Source: Mycobacterium pseudokansasii (GTDB lineage: Bacteria > Actinomycetota > Actinomycetes > Mycobacteriales > Mycobacteriaceae). Taken from it: a stretch of 64,000 nucleotides of DNA. How positions within the stretch are numbered: the first letter of the stretch is position 1; the number at the start of each line of letters is the position of its first letter. Of the stretch, positions 47,324 to 57,475 are shown piece after piece. The stretch lies in NCBI RefSeq assembly GCF_900566075.1, contig NZ_UPHU01000001.1:2852001-2916000 (forward strand), given 5' to 3'. A program made the translations under genes and the position numbers. The notes beneath the pieces were generated by a model. It did not search any database, was not told where the DNA came from, and saw only the letters and a list, made by a program, of their open reading frames with translations.

Positions 47324-48766
47324 CTACCGCCCGGCAGAGACGACCTGCGCGGCCGCACCGCCGGTGCCCGGTAACGAAATCCGAGGCACCTCCGGAGTGC
47401 CCAGCTGCCCGGCCAGCCAGGGCAGCGCCTGCACGAACGCCTGGTCGGCAAAGGGCCAATCGTGTTTGCCCGGTTGGGGGACCACCGCGCAATCAATGCC
47501 GTTGGTCCGGCCCAACGCGCACAGCGCATTGGCGGCCGCCGTCTGGTTGCTCGGATTTGCGGCGGCATCGCGCCCGGCCACCCGCATGGCGGCGGTGTCG
47601 ACGATCGGAGTATCCCGACGCCCCGCCGGCTGACCAGGGACAGAGATGGCGAACCAACCCGAAACCCCGGTATACGGGCCGTGCCGGGTGATCACCGTCG
47701 TCGGATCGAATGCGGCCCAGGCGTCGGCGTTGCCGCCGAACAGCCTGGCGATGGTTTCCGCCTTGTTTCCCGCGTTCGGGTAGAAATCCCCGGCGACATC
47801 GACAAATGCGCTGAACAGATCGGGGTGCATGACCGTCAAATCCACGGCGCAAGTCCCGCCCATCGACCAGCCGACAATGCCCCAGTTGCGCTGCTGCGAG
47901 CTGACGCCGAATCTCGAGACCATATACGGCACGACGTCTTTGGTGAGATGGTCGGCCGCGTTGCCGCGTCGTCCATTGACGCATTCGGTGTCGTTGTTGA
48001 AGGCTCCGCCGGAGTCGACGAAGACCAGCACCGGCGCATTGCCATGATGGGCGGTGGCGAATTCGTCGACCGTCTGTACGGCGTTGCCGGCTCGCGTCCA
48101 GTCGGCGGGGGTGTTGAACTGGCCGCCGATCATCATCACGACAGGCAACCGCGGGGGCGGATCAGTCGCGAACCAAGCGGGCGGCAGGTACACCAGTTCC
48201 CCGCGATGTTTGAAGTGCGACGCCGTGGACGGGATGTTGACCGGCACCACGCTGCCGTGCGGCGGCCGGGTCCCCTTGCCGGCCATCGCGGCAACGCTGG
48301 CCGGATCCGCCTGATCGGGCAGCGGACCGGAGGTGAGCTGGTTCCATGCGGCCTCAACGGTCGGGAAATAGCCGACCCACAGGTTGAGCGCCAACGCCGC
48401 GCTGAGCACACATAGCGGCACCGCCATCAGCGATGCGCCGCGACCCCACCAGCGCGCACTGCGCCAGCCCAGGACCAGTACCGTCGCGGCCACGCCCGTC
48501 AAACCGGCCCAGACCCAGAGCGCGACCGGGGCCGGATCATTGGCCAGCCCGCCGAGATACCACCCGGTCCCGCAGGCCGTCGCACCGCCGACGGCCACCG
48601 CGGCCGATAGCCGACGCCACCGGCGAACGCGCGAGCCGATCGCCAACAGCAGGACGGTCGCGGTCACCAGCTGGACCGTGATCGGCAGCCAGCCGTACAT
48701 CAGCGAGGTATGGGCGCTGGCCAGCGGTTGCGCCAAATACGCCGTCGACGCTGTCACAAGGACCAT
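47324..48766 (-). CDS. Membrane-anchored alpha/beta-hydrolase esterase (Rv1639c-like)
   Basis: A 480-residue protein. Residues 1-~130 contain four membrane helices. Residues ~180-470 form a mycolyltransferase/esterase-D-like alpha/beta hydrolase facing the periplasm: nucleophile motif GIVGWSMGGTCAVDL, acid-region DVAGDFYPN, and His in QPGKHDWPFADQAF. ELVYLPPAWFATDPPPRLPVVMMIGG matches the start of the Esterase domain. This domain order recurs in several mycobacterial cell-envelope esterases; substrate unknown. It is followed at six bases by the small membrane protein gene. Confidence 0.9.
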   Translation of the reverse strand: MVLVTASTAYLAQPLASAHTSLMYGWLPITVQLVTATVLLLAIGSRVRRWRRLSAAVAVGGATACGTGWYLGGLANDPAPVALWVWAGLTGVAATVLVLGWRSARWWGRGASLMAVPLCVLSAALALNLWVGYFPTVEAAWNQLTSGPLPDQADPASVAAMAGKGTRPPHGSVVPVNIPSTASHFKHRGELVYLPPAWFATDPPPRLPVVMMIGGQFNTPADWTRAGNAVQTVDEFATAHHGNAPVLVFVDSGGAFNNDTECVNGRRGNAADHLTKDVVPYMVSRFGVSSQQRNWGIVGWSMGGTCAVDLTVMHPDLFSAFVDVAGDFYPNAGNKAETIARLFGGNADAWAAFDPTTVITRHGPYTGVSGWFAISVPGQPAGRRDTPIVDTAAMRVAGRDAAANPSNQTAAANALCALGRTNGIDCAVVPQPGKHDWPFADQAFVQALPWLAGQLGTPEVPRISLPGTGGAAAQVVSAGR

Positions 48767-48843
48767 TGTGATCGCTTGTTAACCGTCCTGGAACGTGTTC
48801 ATTGAATGTTCGCTGTGTATTCGCTGGTAGCTGTCGGACCGGG

Positions 48844-51800
48844 TTAATGCGGCTTCGCCAACGGAAATGGGAGTGTCTCGCGAATACTGCGTCCGGTGAT
48901 CAGCATGACTACCCGGTCGACGCCCATGCCGAGGCCCCCGGTGGGCGGCATCGCATACTCCAAGGCCTGCAGAAAGTCCTCGTCGAGCTGCATTGCCTCG
49001 GGATCTCCACCGGCCGCCAGCAGCGATTGTTCGTGCAGACGACGTCGTTGCTCCACCGGGTCGGTGAGTTCGCTGTAGGCGGTAGCGAGCTCGATGCCCC
49101 AGGCCACCAGATCCCAGCGTTCGGCGACTCCGAGCTTGCTGCGATGCGGCCGCGTCAGCGGCGACACCGACGTGGGGAAGTCGATGTAAAACGTCGGCCG
49201 CTCGGTGCGGCTTTCCACCAGGTGCTCGTACAGCTCGAGCACCACGGCGCCGGCATCCCACTGCGCGCGATAGGGGATGTGGGCCGCATCGGACAACCTA
49301 CGCAGCGTCGCCAAGTTGGTGTCGGCGTCAATGTGCTCACCGAGGGCTTCAGAAACCGCGTCGTGCACCGTCTTGACCGGCCAGACGCCGGAGATGTCGA
49401 CCGGCTGCAAGCCGTCGGGGGTGGGCCGCATCGCGATCGGTGCACCGTTGGCGGCCTGAGCGGCGTCTTGGATGAGCTCGCGACAGCTGTCCAGCCACAC
49501 CAGGTAATCCGCATGTGCTTGATAGGCCTCGAGCAAGGTGAACTCAGGGTTGTGACTGAAGTCGACGCCCTCGTTCCGAAAGGCCCGGCCCAGTTCGAAT
49601 ACTCGTTCCACGCCGCCGACGCACAGCCGCTTGAGGTACAACTCCGGCGCTATGCGCAGGAACAGGTCCATCGAATAACTGTTGATGTGCGTGACGAATG
49701 GTCTGGCGGCGGCTCCGCCGTGCACCTGCTGCAGGATGGGCGTCTCGACTTCGATAAAGCCCTTGGCGAACAGTGTTTCCCGGACCGAGCGCAGTACCGT
49801 GCTGCGTGCGGTGAGCAGGTCACGGGATTCGGCGTTGACCGCCAGATCGACATAGCGGGTCCGCACTCGGGCCTCGGGATCGGTCAACCCCTTCCACTTG
49901 TTCGGCAAGGGCCGCAGGCATTTACCGATCAGCCGCCAGCTGGACACGATCAGTGATCTGGTTCCCCGTTTGCTCGAGCCCATGTGCCCGGTCATCTCCA
50001 CCAGGTCACCGAGGTCGATGATGGCGTTGAAATCCGCAGCGCGGCCCTGCTGCAGGCATGAATTATCAAGCAGCACTTGCATTTCACCGGTCCAGTCGCG
50101 CAGGTGCGCGAACAACACGCCGCCGTAATGGCGTACCCGCAGTATGCGTCCGGACACCGACAGCGTGGCCTTGTCGTCCGCGTCCATCGCCTGTGCGACT
50201 GTGTGACTGGGTGAACGGCCTACCGGATAGGCATCAATACCGTTGCGCCGCAAGGTTTTTAGCTTGTTCAGTCGAACCCGGACCTGCTCGGGCAGGCGAC
50301 GCCCAACTTCGTCGTCGGTGAGGTCCACCTGCTGTAGCTCGGTGATATCGGGTGCCGAGCCGTCGGGATGTAACAATCCGGTGGCTGCCAGCGGTTCGGG
50401 CACCGCAGGGTGGTGCCCGGTGTGCGCTTTGTTGCGTCGGCTGAACGGTAAGACCAGGAAGCCCTCGGCGATCACCGAGGCGACACCCACCTTGGGTATC
50501 AGTCGCGCGTCCTCGTAACAGGCGTAGCGGGGCACCCATTCGGGTTGGTACTTCTGGTTGGACCGGTAGAGCGTTTCGATCTGCCACCAGCGGGAGAAGA
50601 AAATCAGCAGCCATCGCCACAGCCGGGCAACCGGGCCGGCGCCGAGTTGCGCGCCCTGTTCGAAGGCGGACCGAAACATCGCAAAGTTCAGCGAGATACG
50701 GCTGAGGCCAAGGCTTTCGGCGTGCAGCGCAAGCTCGCTGACCATGAGTTCGATGGTGCCGTTAGGCGATTCCGGAGAGCGACGCATCAAGTCCAGGGAG
50801 ACGCCGGTGGTGCCCCACGGCACCAGCGACAGCATCGCCACCACCCGGTTGTCCGGGTCGAGCGCCTCGACGAGCAGACAGTCGGAGTCCGCCGGGTCGC
50901 CAAGGCGGCCCAGCGCCATCGAGAAGCCACGTTCGGTTTCGGTGTCGCGCCAGGCATCAGCGCGCGCGATGGTTTGTTCCATTTCCGCTGCAGAAATGTC
51001 GCGGTGTCGACGGACGCGCACCGTCAACCCGGCCCTGCGCGCCCGGGTCACGGCTTGGCGCACGCCGCGCATCTCCGGGCCGGACAACTTGAAATCTGCT
51101 GGCCGTAGAATCGCCTCGTCACCCAGCTCCAGCGCGTTCAGGCCCGCTTCGCGATATGTCTGAGCCCCTTGGGAACTGGCGCCCATGACGCCGGGGGACC
51201 AGCCGTAGGTCTGGCACAGCCGTAACCATGCATCGATGGCTTGCGGCCAAGCCCGGGGGTCGCCCACCGGGTCGCCGCTGGCCAGACAGACTCCGATCTC
51301 GACGCGGTAAGTGACGGCGGCGCGGCCACTGGGCGCGAATACCACCGACTTGTCGCGACGAGTGGCGAAGTAGCCCAGTGAGTCGCTGTTGCCGTACAAC
51401 TCCAGCAATCCGCGGATGGCCGACTCGTCTTCTCCGGTCAGTGCGTTGTCGGCGCGTTGCGACTGGAACAGCACGATGGTGGCCGCGATCAGGGCGAAGG
51501 CGCCGAACAGACCGAAGATGGCGTTGAGGAAGACGTGCGGCCGCCCGGTGAACAGGTCGGGATCGGCGAGCGCGAATCCGATCACCCGGTTGGCCACGTA
51601 GGGTAGCCGGTCGGGCGCCGCAAGCGATCCGGGAAACAGTTCTACCAAGCCCCAGGAAATCAGGATTCCGATGGTTCCACCGGCTAACAGCACGGCGGCC
51701 GCTTTGAACAATGCGCCCCTGCGCACCTTGGCCCAGAACTCGCGATAACCCAGCACCAGCACGACAATCGCGACCACGTGGACCGCGAAACCGAGGTTCT

Positions 51801-52338
51801 CACCGAAGTTTTCGGCTGCGGTATTGCCACCGGCGGCGATATCGGCGGCGTTCAAGAAGGCGGCAAGCACCATGTTTCCCAGCAACAGCAACCAGGCAAT
51901 TCGTTTGCGTGCGGTCAGCGCTGCGGCCAGCAAGGCCAGCACGAACGACCACGCGAAGCTGGTGTCGGGAAAGTTGAACAGGTAGCTGTTGATGAACTCC
52001 CGTGGAACCTTGATGAGCCAGCGAATCAGCGGCGACATGCTCGCCAGCAGCGACAGCGTCGCGATGACTCCGACGGTCCAGCCTGCTGCTGCGGGAACCC
52101 AGTGATACCGGGAGGCGGGCCCGCTCTCCATCGAGCGAGGCTTTGCGATGGTCACAAACCGCGAGGATATTCGCTCAAACCGGGAAAATCCTGGCGACCG
52201 GGTGGCTGGATTGCACCTGCTCAGCGCGCTTGGGCCGGCGCGACGGCCGGCTCGCTGCCCGGAGGACGGGTCTTGGCTGTTAAACTGGCTGCTGCGACCA
52301 TCCCGGCGAAGGCCAGGAACAGTTAAGTGGAGTCCCAC
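48844..52338 (-). CDS. lysX: Bifunctional lysyl-tRNA synthetase / lysyl-phosphatidylglycerol synthase
   Basis: LysX makes lysyl-phosphatidylglycerol, which reduces sensitivity to cationic peptides. From GTG at 52338 ([14 protein letters not shown], the M. tuberculosis start) it has 1164 residues. Seven or so membrane helices lie at ~90-320, then the DUF2156/MprF-like transferase ([45 protein letters not shown]). Next come an OB-fold anticodon-binding region and the class II LysRS core ([55 protein letters not shown]). An in-frame ATG at 52377 would add 13 residues. Divergent from infC. Confidence 0.96.
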   Translation of the reverse strand: MGLHLTVPGLRRDGRSSQFNSQDPSSGQRAGRRAGPSALSRCNPATRSPGFSRFERISSRFVTIAKPRSMESGPASRYHWVPAAAGWTVGVIATLSLLASMSPLIRWLIKVPREFINSYLFNFPDTSFAWSFVLALLAAALTARKRIAWLLLLGNMVLAAFLNAADIAAGGNTAAENFGENLGFAVHVVAIVVLVLGYREFWAKVRRGALFKAAAVLLAGGTIGILISWGLVELFPGSLAAPDRLPYVANRVIGFALADPDLFTGRPHVFLNAIFGLFGAFALIAATIVLFQSQRADNALTGEDESAIRGLLELYGNSDSLGYFATRRDKSVVFAPSGRAAVTYRVEIGVCLASGDPVGDPRAWPQAIDAWLRLCQTYGWSPGVMGASSQGAQTYREAGLNALELGDEAILRPADFKLSGPEMRGVRQAVTRARRAGLTVRVRRHRDISAAEMEQTIARADAWRDTETERGFSMALGRLGDPADSDCLLVEALDPDNRVVAMLSLVPWGTTGVSLDLMRRSPESPNGTIELMVSELALHAESLGLSRISLNFAMFRSAFEQGAQLGAGPVARLWRWLLIFFSRWWQIETLYRSNQKYQPEWVPRYACYEDARLIPKVGVASVIAEGFLVLPFSRRNKAHTGHHPAVPEPLAATGLLHPDGSAPDITELQQVDLTDDEVGRRLPEQVRVRLNKLKTLRRNGIDAYPVGRSPSHTVAQAMDADDKATLSVSGRILRVRHYGGVLFAHLRDWTGEMQVLLDNSCLQQGRAADFNAIIDLGDLVEMTGHMGSSKRGTRSLIVSSWRLIGKCLRPLPNKWKGLTDPEARVRTRYVDLAVNAESRDLLTARSTVLRSVRETLFAKGFIEVETPILQQVHGGAAARPFVTHINSYSMDLFLRIAPELYLKRLCVGGVERVFELGRAFRNEGVDFSHNPEFTLLEAYQAHADYLVWLDSCRELIQDAAQAANGAPIAMRPTPDGLQPVDISGVWPVKTVHDAVSEALGEHIDADTNLATLRRLSDAAHIPYRAQWDAGAVVLELYEHLVESRTERPTFYIDFPTSVSPLTRPHRSKLGVAERWDLVAWGIELATAYSELTDPVEQRRRLHEQSLLAAGGDPEAMQLDEDFLQALEYAMPPTGGLGMGVDRVVMLITGRSIRETLPFPLAKPH

Positions 52339-52394
52339 TCCCACCGCTAGCCACGAAAAGGTCGAACGCTTTTTCAAGGTTGCGCGGTCCGGTC

Positions 52395-52418
52395 ACAGGC
52401 ATTATTTGCGATGCCTGT
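52395..52418 (+). promoter_or_regulatory. infC leader hairpin
   Basis: ACAGGCAT (52395-52402) pairs perfectly with ATGCCTGT (52411-52418) around an eight-base loop. It lies about 57 bases before the leader terminator and could act as an antiterminator or pause hairpin. Role is inferred from position only. Confidence 0.5.
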
Positions 52419-52474
52419 TCTGCGCGTGGCGCAGGCGGCTGGAGTTGTCTCGAGCCGCGATCGGTCGGCATTGG

Positions 52475-52498
52475 GCCCTGCTTAGGCAGGGCTTTTTT
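52475..52498 (+). terminator. Intrinsic terminator (attenuator) in the infC leader
   Basis: GCCCTGC (52475-52481), loop TTAG, GCAGGGC (52486-52492), then six T residues (52493-52498): a textbook rho-independent terminator. It sits 84 bases before the infC start, downstream of where transcription should begin, so it probably attenuates the infC-rpmI-rplT operon. U-tract terminators are uncommon in mycobacteria, which makes a regulatory role more likely. Confidence 0.8.
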
Positions 52499-52581
52499 GC
52501 TGATGGCTGGTGTATCCCACTGCTGATTCCGGCCCGTCCGGGCCCTGGCTGCAGCGGAAGAATGCCAACAAGGGAGGCCAC

Positions 52582-53163
<582 letters not shown>

Positions 53164-53202
53164 CTCGCTAGCCCAACCAGAACTCACCAGGACTGAGGAA
53201 AA

Positions 53203-53397
53203 ATGCCCAAGGCCAAAACTCACAGCGGCGCCTCGAAGCGGTTCCGCCGCACCGGTACCGGAAAGATCGTCCGGCAAAAAGCCAACCGCCGGCATCTGCT
53301 CGAGCACAAACCGTCGACCCGAACCAGGCGTCTGGAAGGTCGTACGGCGGTGGCGGCCAACGACACCAAGCGGGTCAATTCGCTGTTGAACGGTTAG
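53203..53397 (+). CDS. rpmI: 50S ribosomal protein L35
   Basis: A 64-residue highly basic protein with the L35 signature [20 protein letters not shown] and the [14 protein letters not shown] segment. It binds 23S rRNA near the subunit surface. It is 39 bases after infC with AGGACTGAGGAAAA upstream as ribosome site, and is followed by rplT, the standard infC-rpmI-rplT arrangement. Confidence 0.98.
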   Translation: MPKAKTHSGASKRFRRTGTGKIVRQKANRRHLLEHKPSTRTRRLEGRTAVAANDTKRVNSLLNG

Positions 53398-53473
53398 CCG
53401 GCGCCCCGCACGACCGGCTGGCGCCGGTACCTGACCAAGCACGTCCGAGTCCGAACGAGAGTAGGAACAATCC

Positions 53474-53863
53474 ATGGCACGCGTAAAGCGGGCAGTCAAC
53501 GCCCACAAGAAGCGGCGCTCCGTCCTGAAGGCCTCGAAAGGTTATCGGGGCCAGCGGTCCCGGCTCTACCGCAAAGCCAAAGAACAGCAGCTGCATTCGC
53601 TGAGTTACGCCTACCGCGACCGTCGCGCCCGTAAGGGCGAGTTCCGGAAATTGTGGATCTCGCGGATCAACGCCGCGGCGCGTGCCAACGACATCACCTA
53701 CAACCGGCTGATCCAAGGCCTGAAGGCCGCCGGTGTCGAGGTGGACCGCAAGAACCTCGCCGATATCGCGGTCACCGATCCGACGGCGTTCACCGCGCTC
53801 GTGGAGGTCGCCCGGGCGGCCCTGCCCGAAGACGTCAACGCGCCCTCCGGAGAGGCCGCTTAG
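53474..53863 (+). CDS. rplT: 50S ribosomal protein L20
   Basis: A 129-residue basic protein. The N-terminal helix [20 protein letters not shown] and [15 protein letters not shown] extends into the 50S core. The globular part is [28 protein letters not shown]20 is an early assembly protein and autoregulates its operon in other bacteria through mRNA structure. A sequence beginning AGAGTAGGAACAATCC precedes the ATG. It is followed 15 bases later by tsnR. Confidence 0.98.
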   Translation: MARVKRAVNAHKKRRSVLKASKGYRGQRSRLYRKAKEQQLHSLSYAYRDRRARKGEFRKLWISRINAAARANDITYNRLIQGLKAAGVEVDRKNLADIAVTDPTAFTALVEVARAALPEDVNAPSGEAA

Positions 53864-53878
53864 GCGCACCGCGTTCCG

Positions 53879-54664
53879 GTGCTCACCGAACGATCGGCCA
53901 GGGTTGCCGCCGCGGTCAAATTGCATCGCCACGTCGGCCGGCGTCGTGCAAATCGATTTCTCGCCGAAGGCCCCAACCTGGTCGAGGCCGCGTCGGCGCG
54001 CGGGCTGGTTCGGGAGGTGTTTGTCACCGAGGTCGCGGCGCAACGGCACGAGACCTGGTTGACCGCGTATGACGCGCCGGTCCATCTGGTGACCGAGCGT
54101 GCCGCAAAAGCCTTGTCCGACACGGTTACCCCGGCGGGACTGGTCGCGGTGTGTGACATGGCGACGACCCGCCTGGATGATGTGCTGACCCGCTCACCGC
54201 GGCTCATCGCGACGGCCGTGGAGATCAGCGAGCCGGGTAACGCGGGCACGCTGATCCGCATCGCCGACGCGATGGGGGCCGCGGCCGTGATTCTTGCCGG
54301 ACACAGCGTCGACCCCTACAACGGCAAGTGTTTGCGCGCGTCCGCGGGCAGCATCTTCAACATCCCCGTCGTCGTCGCAACCGATCCGCACGCCGTCGTC
54401 GCGTCGTTGCGGGGCGCGGGGTTGCAGGTGCTGGCCAGCGCGGTGGATGGCGAGACGTCCCTCGACGATGCCGATCAACTGCTGGGCCTCCCGACGGCAT
54501 GGCTGTTCGGCCCCGAATCACGCGGGCTGTCCGCCGACGTCGCCGGCGAAGCGGACCACCGGGTGCGCATCCCGATGTCGGGCGGCGCGCAGAGCCTGAA
54601 CGTCGCCGCGGCCGCGGCCATCTGCTTGTACCAGAGCGCCCTGGCGCTCGGCTCTGCTCGCTGA
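53879..54664 (+). CDS. tsnR: 23S rRNA 2'-O-ribose methyltransferase, SpoU/TrmH class (TsnR-like)
   Basis: A 261-residue SPOUT methyltransferase. The N-terminal L30e-like substrate-binding domain includes RANRFLAEGPNLVEAASARGLVREVFV. The C-terminal knotted SAM-binding domain has motif 1 VEISEPGNAGTLIRIADAMGAAAVIL, motif 2 WLFGPESRGLS and motif 3 RIPMSGGAQSLNVAAAAAI. In M. tuberculosis this gene is called tsnR; whether it gives thiostrepton-type methylation is not readable. GTG start 15 bases after rplT, so part of the infC operon. Confidence 0.93.
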   Translation: MLTERSARVAAAVKLHRHVGRRRANRFLAEGPNLVEAASARGLVREVFVTEVAAQRHETWLTAYDAPVHLVTERAAKALSDTVTPAGLVAVCDMATTRLDDVLTRSPRLIATAVEISEPGNAGTLIRIADAMGAAAVILAGHSVDPYNGKCLRASAGSIFNIPVVVATDPHAVVASLRGAGLQVLASAVDGETSLDDADQLLGLPTAWLFGPESRGLSADVAGEADHRVRIPMSGGAQSLNVAAAAAICLYQSALALGSAR

Positions 54665-54692
54665 GATCGATGCGGCGCCTTATTGCGACGTC

Positions 54693-55757
54693 TTATGCGG
54701 CCCGAGCCGCCCGGCCCCGGCCCCGGGCCGGGCGCAGGCCGGCCAGCGAGAGCGTGGTGTGCACCAACGATCCAGCCCGCTCCATGATCAGCCGGGCCGG
54801 CTCCAGCGGGAACGGGGCGAATCCGCGTGCGCGCGGTGGGAAGTAATGCATAGGCAATCCGCGGCGGTCCCGTGGCGGAGCCACGAAGGCGGGCGCTTCG
54901 ACCAGCGGCGCGTCACTTCGGGTCCGGCCCTCTTCCCGGCGGTAGGCGGCCAGCGCGCGGGGATGCAGTCTGATCTCGTCGGGCACCGCCAGGAAGACCA
55001 GCTCCACCAGCTTCCCGAACAGGCGCAGCAATACCTCGTCGCCCGGGGTCCAATGCATGCCCGCCTTCTCCCGCACGGCCGGATCGAACAAGCCGGCCGC
55101 AATCCAGCGCTGACCGGCAACCAGGGGCTTGAACATCTGGTCCCAGAGGGGCGTGGGCATGAGTACGAACTTCGGCTTGGGAATGCGCATGTGGAAGATG
55201 TCCAGCGTGGCCTGGTTGATCTCGAGTTCCTCCCGGCAGACCCGGGCCCAGTACTCCTGAAACTCTTCCCACGACTTGGGGACCGGCCGCATGCTCATGC
55301 CGTACATCCGGTACCACCGCACGTGCTCATCGAATAGTTGGCGCTTTTCGGCCTCGGTTAAACCTCCGCAGAAGTATTCGGCGACTTTGACGACGAGCAT
55401 GAAGAACGTGGCGTGTGCCCAGTAGAAGGTCTCCGGGTTCAAGGCGTGATAGCGACGACCCTCGGCGTCGACTCCTTTGATCGTGTGGTGATAGCCCTTG
55501 ATCTGCTCGCCGGTCCGGGCCGCTCGGTCGCCGTCGTAGACGACGCCCATGATGGGATACACCGACCGGGCCACCCGCTGCAGTGGTTCCCGCAGCAGGA
55601 TCGAATGCTCCGTGACGCCGGCGCCCAGTTCCGGATACATGTTCTGGATCGCGCCGATCCACACGCCCATCATTCCGGTCCGCAGGTCACCGAAGTATTT
55701 CCAGGTCAGCGAATCGGGTCCGAGTGGCTCGACTGGTGTCGTCGATGTGGCAGTCAT
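54693..55757 (-). CDS. DUF2236 (MpaB/latex-clearing-protein-like) oxygenase-family protein (Rv1645c-like)
   Basis: A 354-residue all-helical protein of the DUF2236 family, which includes haem-dependent latex-clearing oxygenases and fungal MpaB. Diagnostic segments are the early GDLRTGMMGVWIGAIQNMYPELGAGV, DGDRAARTGEQIKGYHHTIKG, NPETFYWAHATFFMLVVKVAEYF (family's W-x-H motif) and RWYRMYGMSMRPVPKSWEEF. Substrate unknown. ATG at 55757 (MTATSTTPVEP) was preferred over an in-frame start at 55769. A palindromic operator-like site lies 42 bases upstream. Convergent with tsnR. Confidence 0.87.
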   Translation of the reverse strand: MTATSTTPVEPLGPDSLTWKYFGDLRTGMMGVWIGAIQNMYPELGAGVTEHSILLREPLQRVARSVYPIMGVVYDGDRAARTGEQIKGYHHTIKGVDAEGRRYHALNPETFYWAHATFFMLVVKVAEYFCGGLTEAEKRQLFDEHVRWYRMYGMSMRPVPKSWEEFQEYWARVCREELEINQATLDIFHMRIPKPKFVLMPTPLWDQMFKPLVAGQRWIAAGLFDPAVREKAGMHWTPGDEVLLRLFGKLVELVFLAVPDEIRLHPRALAAYRREEGRTRSDAPLVEAPAFVAPPRDRRGLPMHYFPPRARGFAPFPLEPARLIMERAGSLVHTTLSLAGLRPARGRGRAARAA

Positions 55758-55798
55758 CGCGGCCTCCACGCGCTCGATGTGCGCTCACGATAAACGGT

Positions 55799-55814
55799 GA
55801 CAACATACGTTGTC
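55799..55814. promoter_or_regulatory. Operator-like palindrome upstream of the DUF2236 gene
   Basis: GACAAC-ATAC-GTTGTC: perfect 6-base arms around a 4-base spacer, 42 bases from the DUF2236 start codon. Size and form fit a TetR-family operator. No regulator gene is adjacent, so the binding protein is unknown. Confidence 0.5.
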
Positions 55815-56252
55815 TACGGTTTCGGCGAGCGCCCCGGCACCCGTAATCGGGTGTCCATAGCGGCGTGGCGCCCGCGTGACCAGGGTTGTTTGTCGCAGCG
55901 CGTGACATGGTGCCGACCACCCGCGAGCTCGTGCCCTCGGACCCGGCGGCCGGGTCGACTACGTCGCGAGCCGCGGATGCGACCGACCGGATGGGATGAA
56001 CGCGCGACGGCCCACCGGGATGTTGCCGGCTGCCATAAAACAGTTCCGATCGGACGGTTAACATCCGCGGGAACGGGGATGTTGGCCTTGTTTACTTCTC
56101 GTCACGTTGACTTCGAGCTGGTGCGGCGAGGCGCCGGGTGTTGCTGGAAGGGCCGAAAAAGGGCTAACCAAAAGGCGATTGCCGGGAGTAGAGTTTCTTT
56201 CCTGAAGACTACTCGGTGATTTTCTTCTTGAGTCAAGCAAGGAGGCCCGGCT
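55815..56252. other. Intergenic region between the DUF2236 and PE genes
   Basis: About 440 bases without a convincing gene. A plus-strand frame at 55797-56219 gives an Arg/Cys-rich peptide with no recognisable features and was rejected. The ribosome site AAGGAGG at 56239-56245 precedes the PE start. Nothing else recognised. Confidence 0.4.
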
Positions 56253-57437
56253 TTGTCGATTCTCAATGTGGTACCGGACGTTATGAACGCGGCGGCGGGA
56301 AATTTGGCGGAAATTGGTTCCGCAATGAGCGCGGCCAATGCGGCGGCGGCCCCGCCCACAACAGGGCTGGTGGCCATGGCGGCAGATCAGGTGTCGGCGG
56401 CTGTCACGGCGGTATTCGCGACACATGCCCAGGACTATCAAGCGCTGAGCGCGAAGATGGTGGCGGTTCACGACCAGTTCGTCCGTACTTTGAGTAATGG
56501 CGCGGGTGCGTACCTCGGCGCCGAGATCGCCAACGCCGAGCAGAATCTGCTGAACGCGGTGAATGGACCCGCGCTGTCGTTGCTTGGCCATCCGTTGCTG
56601 GGGACCGTCGCAGGTTCTGGTGCCGCTGCCGCCACTGGCGGCAGCGGCACCAGCGCGACTGCCGCCAGTGCGCAGAGCGCCGGCTGGAGTGTCGGTGCGG
56701 GGCTCAGCTCGGCCACTGGTGCGACGGCCACTGGTGCGACGGCCACTGGTGCGACGGCCACTGGTGCGACGGCCACTGGTGCGACGGCCACTGGTGCGAC
56801 GGCCACTGGTGCGACGGCCACCGGTACCACGGCCACCGGTACCACGGCCACTGGTGCGACGGCCACTGGTGCGACGGCCACCGGTACCACGGGCGGCGGC
56901 GCAATGGTGCCGCTGGCCGGCCTGACCGCTCCCGTGAGTGTTCCGCTGGTGAGTACCAGCACCCCGTTCGGTCCGGTGGCGCTCACGCTCAACGGGACCG
57001 TGGACCTTACTACCTTTCAAGTAGCCTTGGACTCCGGCTCCATCGCCTTACCTCCGCCGCTTGCGCTCGGCATTGACGCGTTGGGCCCGTATTACCTCGC
57101 GGCGACCGCGCTCCAAAATAGCGCCACAGCGTTCGGCAACGCGATGTCAAGCGGGAATCCGTTGGCGGCGGCAGGCACGCTGTTCTTTGCTCCCGTCAAT
57201 GCCGTAAACAGCTTCCTTTTCGGCCACGACACCATAACGCAGTCGATGGCGGCGCCGGCGGGGCTTGGTTACTCGGATGTGGCGTTCAGCGTTCCGGTTG
57301 GCGGGCTGTTGTCTCCCCTTCAGCCCTTCACGCTTACGCTCACGCCGACCAGCGGAACGCCCACGTCGATTGCATTGGGCGGAACACAGGTCGGCGGCCT
57401 TGTTCCCGGCTTGTTGGGGTTGTTCTCCGGTTTCTAG
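56253..57437 (+). CDS. PE family protein with pentapeptide repeat (PE17/Rv1646 position)
   Basis: A 394-residue PE protein. Residues 1-~95 are the PE domain: SILNVVPDVMNAAAGNLAEIGSAMSAANAAAAPPTTGLVAMAADQVS, with helix pair and the YxxxD/E-like secretion region near its end, consistent with type VII (ESX) export. Residues ~154-213 are a pentapeptide repeat (Gly-Ala-Thr-Ala-Thr) encoded by 15-bp units. A C-terminal domain of ~180 residues follows (beta-rich, beginning GAMVPLAGLTAPVSVPLVSTS), resembling that of other PE proteins but of unknown role. TTG start with a strong AAGGAGG site. Confidence 0.92.
   Translation: MSILNVVPDVMNAAAGNLAEIGSAMSAANAAAAPPTTGLVAMAADQVSAAVTAVFATHAQDYQALSAKMVAVHDQFVRTLSNGAGAYLGAEIANAEQNLLNAVNGPALSLLGHPLLGTVAGSGAAAATGGSGTSATAASAQSAGWSVGAGLSSATGATATGATATGATATGATATGATATGATATGATATGTTATGTTATGATATGATATGTTGGGAMVPLAGLTAPVSVPLVSTSTPFGPVALTLNGTVDLTTFQVALDSGSIALPPPLALGIDALGPYYLAATALQNSATAFGNAMSSGNPLAAAGTLFFAPVNAVNSFLFGHDTITQSMAAPAGLGYSDVAFSVPVGGLLSPLQPFTLTLTPTSGTPTSIALGGTQVGGLVPGLLGLFSGF
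56711..56890 (+). repeat. 15-bp in-frame minisatellite in the PE gene, 12 copies
   Basis: Twelve tandem copies of a 15-bp unit. Nine read GGCCACTGGTGCGAC and three (copies 8, 9 and 12) read GGCCACCGGTACCAC. The unit length preserves the frame, so copy-number change would only lengthen or shorten the Gly-Ala-Thr linker. It is also why long spurious frames exist on both strands here. Confidence 0.97.
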
Positions 57438-57475
57438 GTTGCTGATCGTCCGGGGCGCTGGCGGGACGACTGTGA

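Noticed and set aside
55797..56219. 140-residue plus-strand frame between the DUF2236 and PE genes
   Set aside because: Arg/Cys/Trp-rich composition, no domain, no ribosome site, and it begins inside the operator-like palindrome.
56711..56890. Tandem repeat considered as a CRISPR array
   Set aside because: Units are contiguous with no spacers, in frame within a PE gene, and there are no cas genes in the window.
56468..56992. Minus-strand open frames over the PE repeat
   Set aside because: The 15-bp repeat keeps several frames open. The peptides are simple VAPVAVAP or SHQWP repeats with no independent gene signals.
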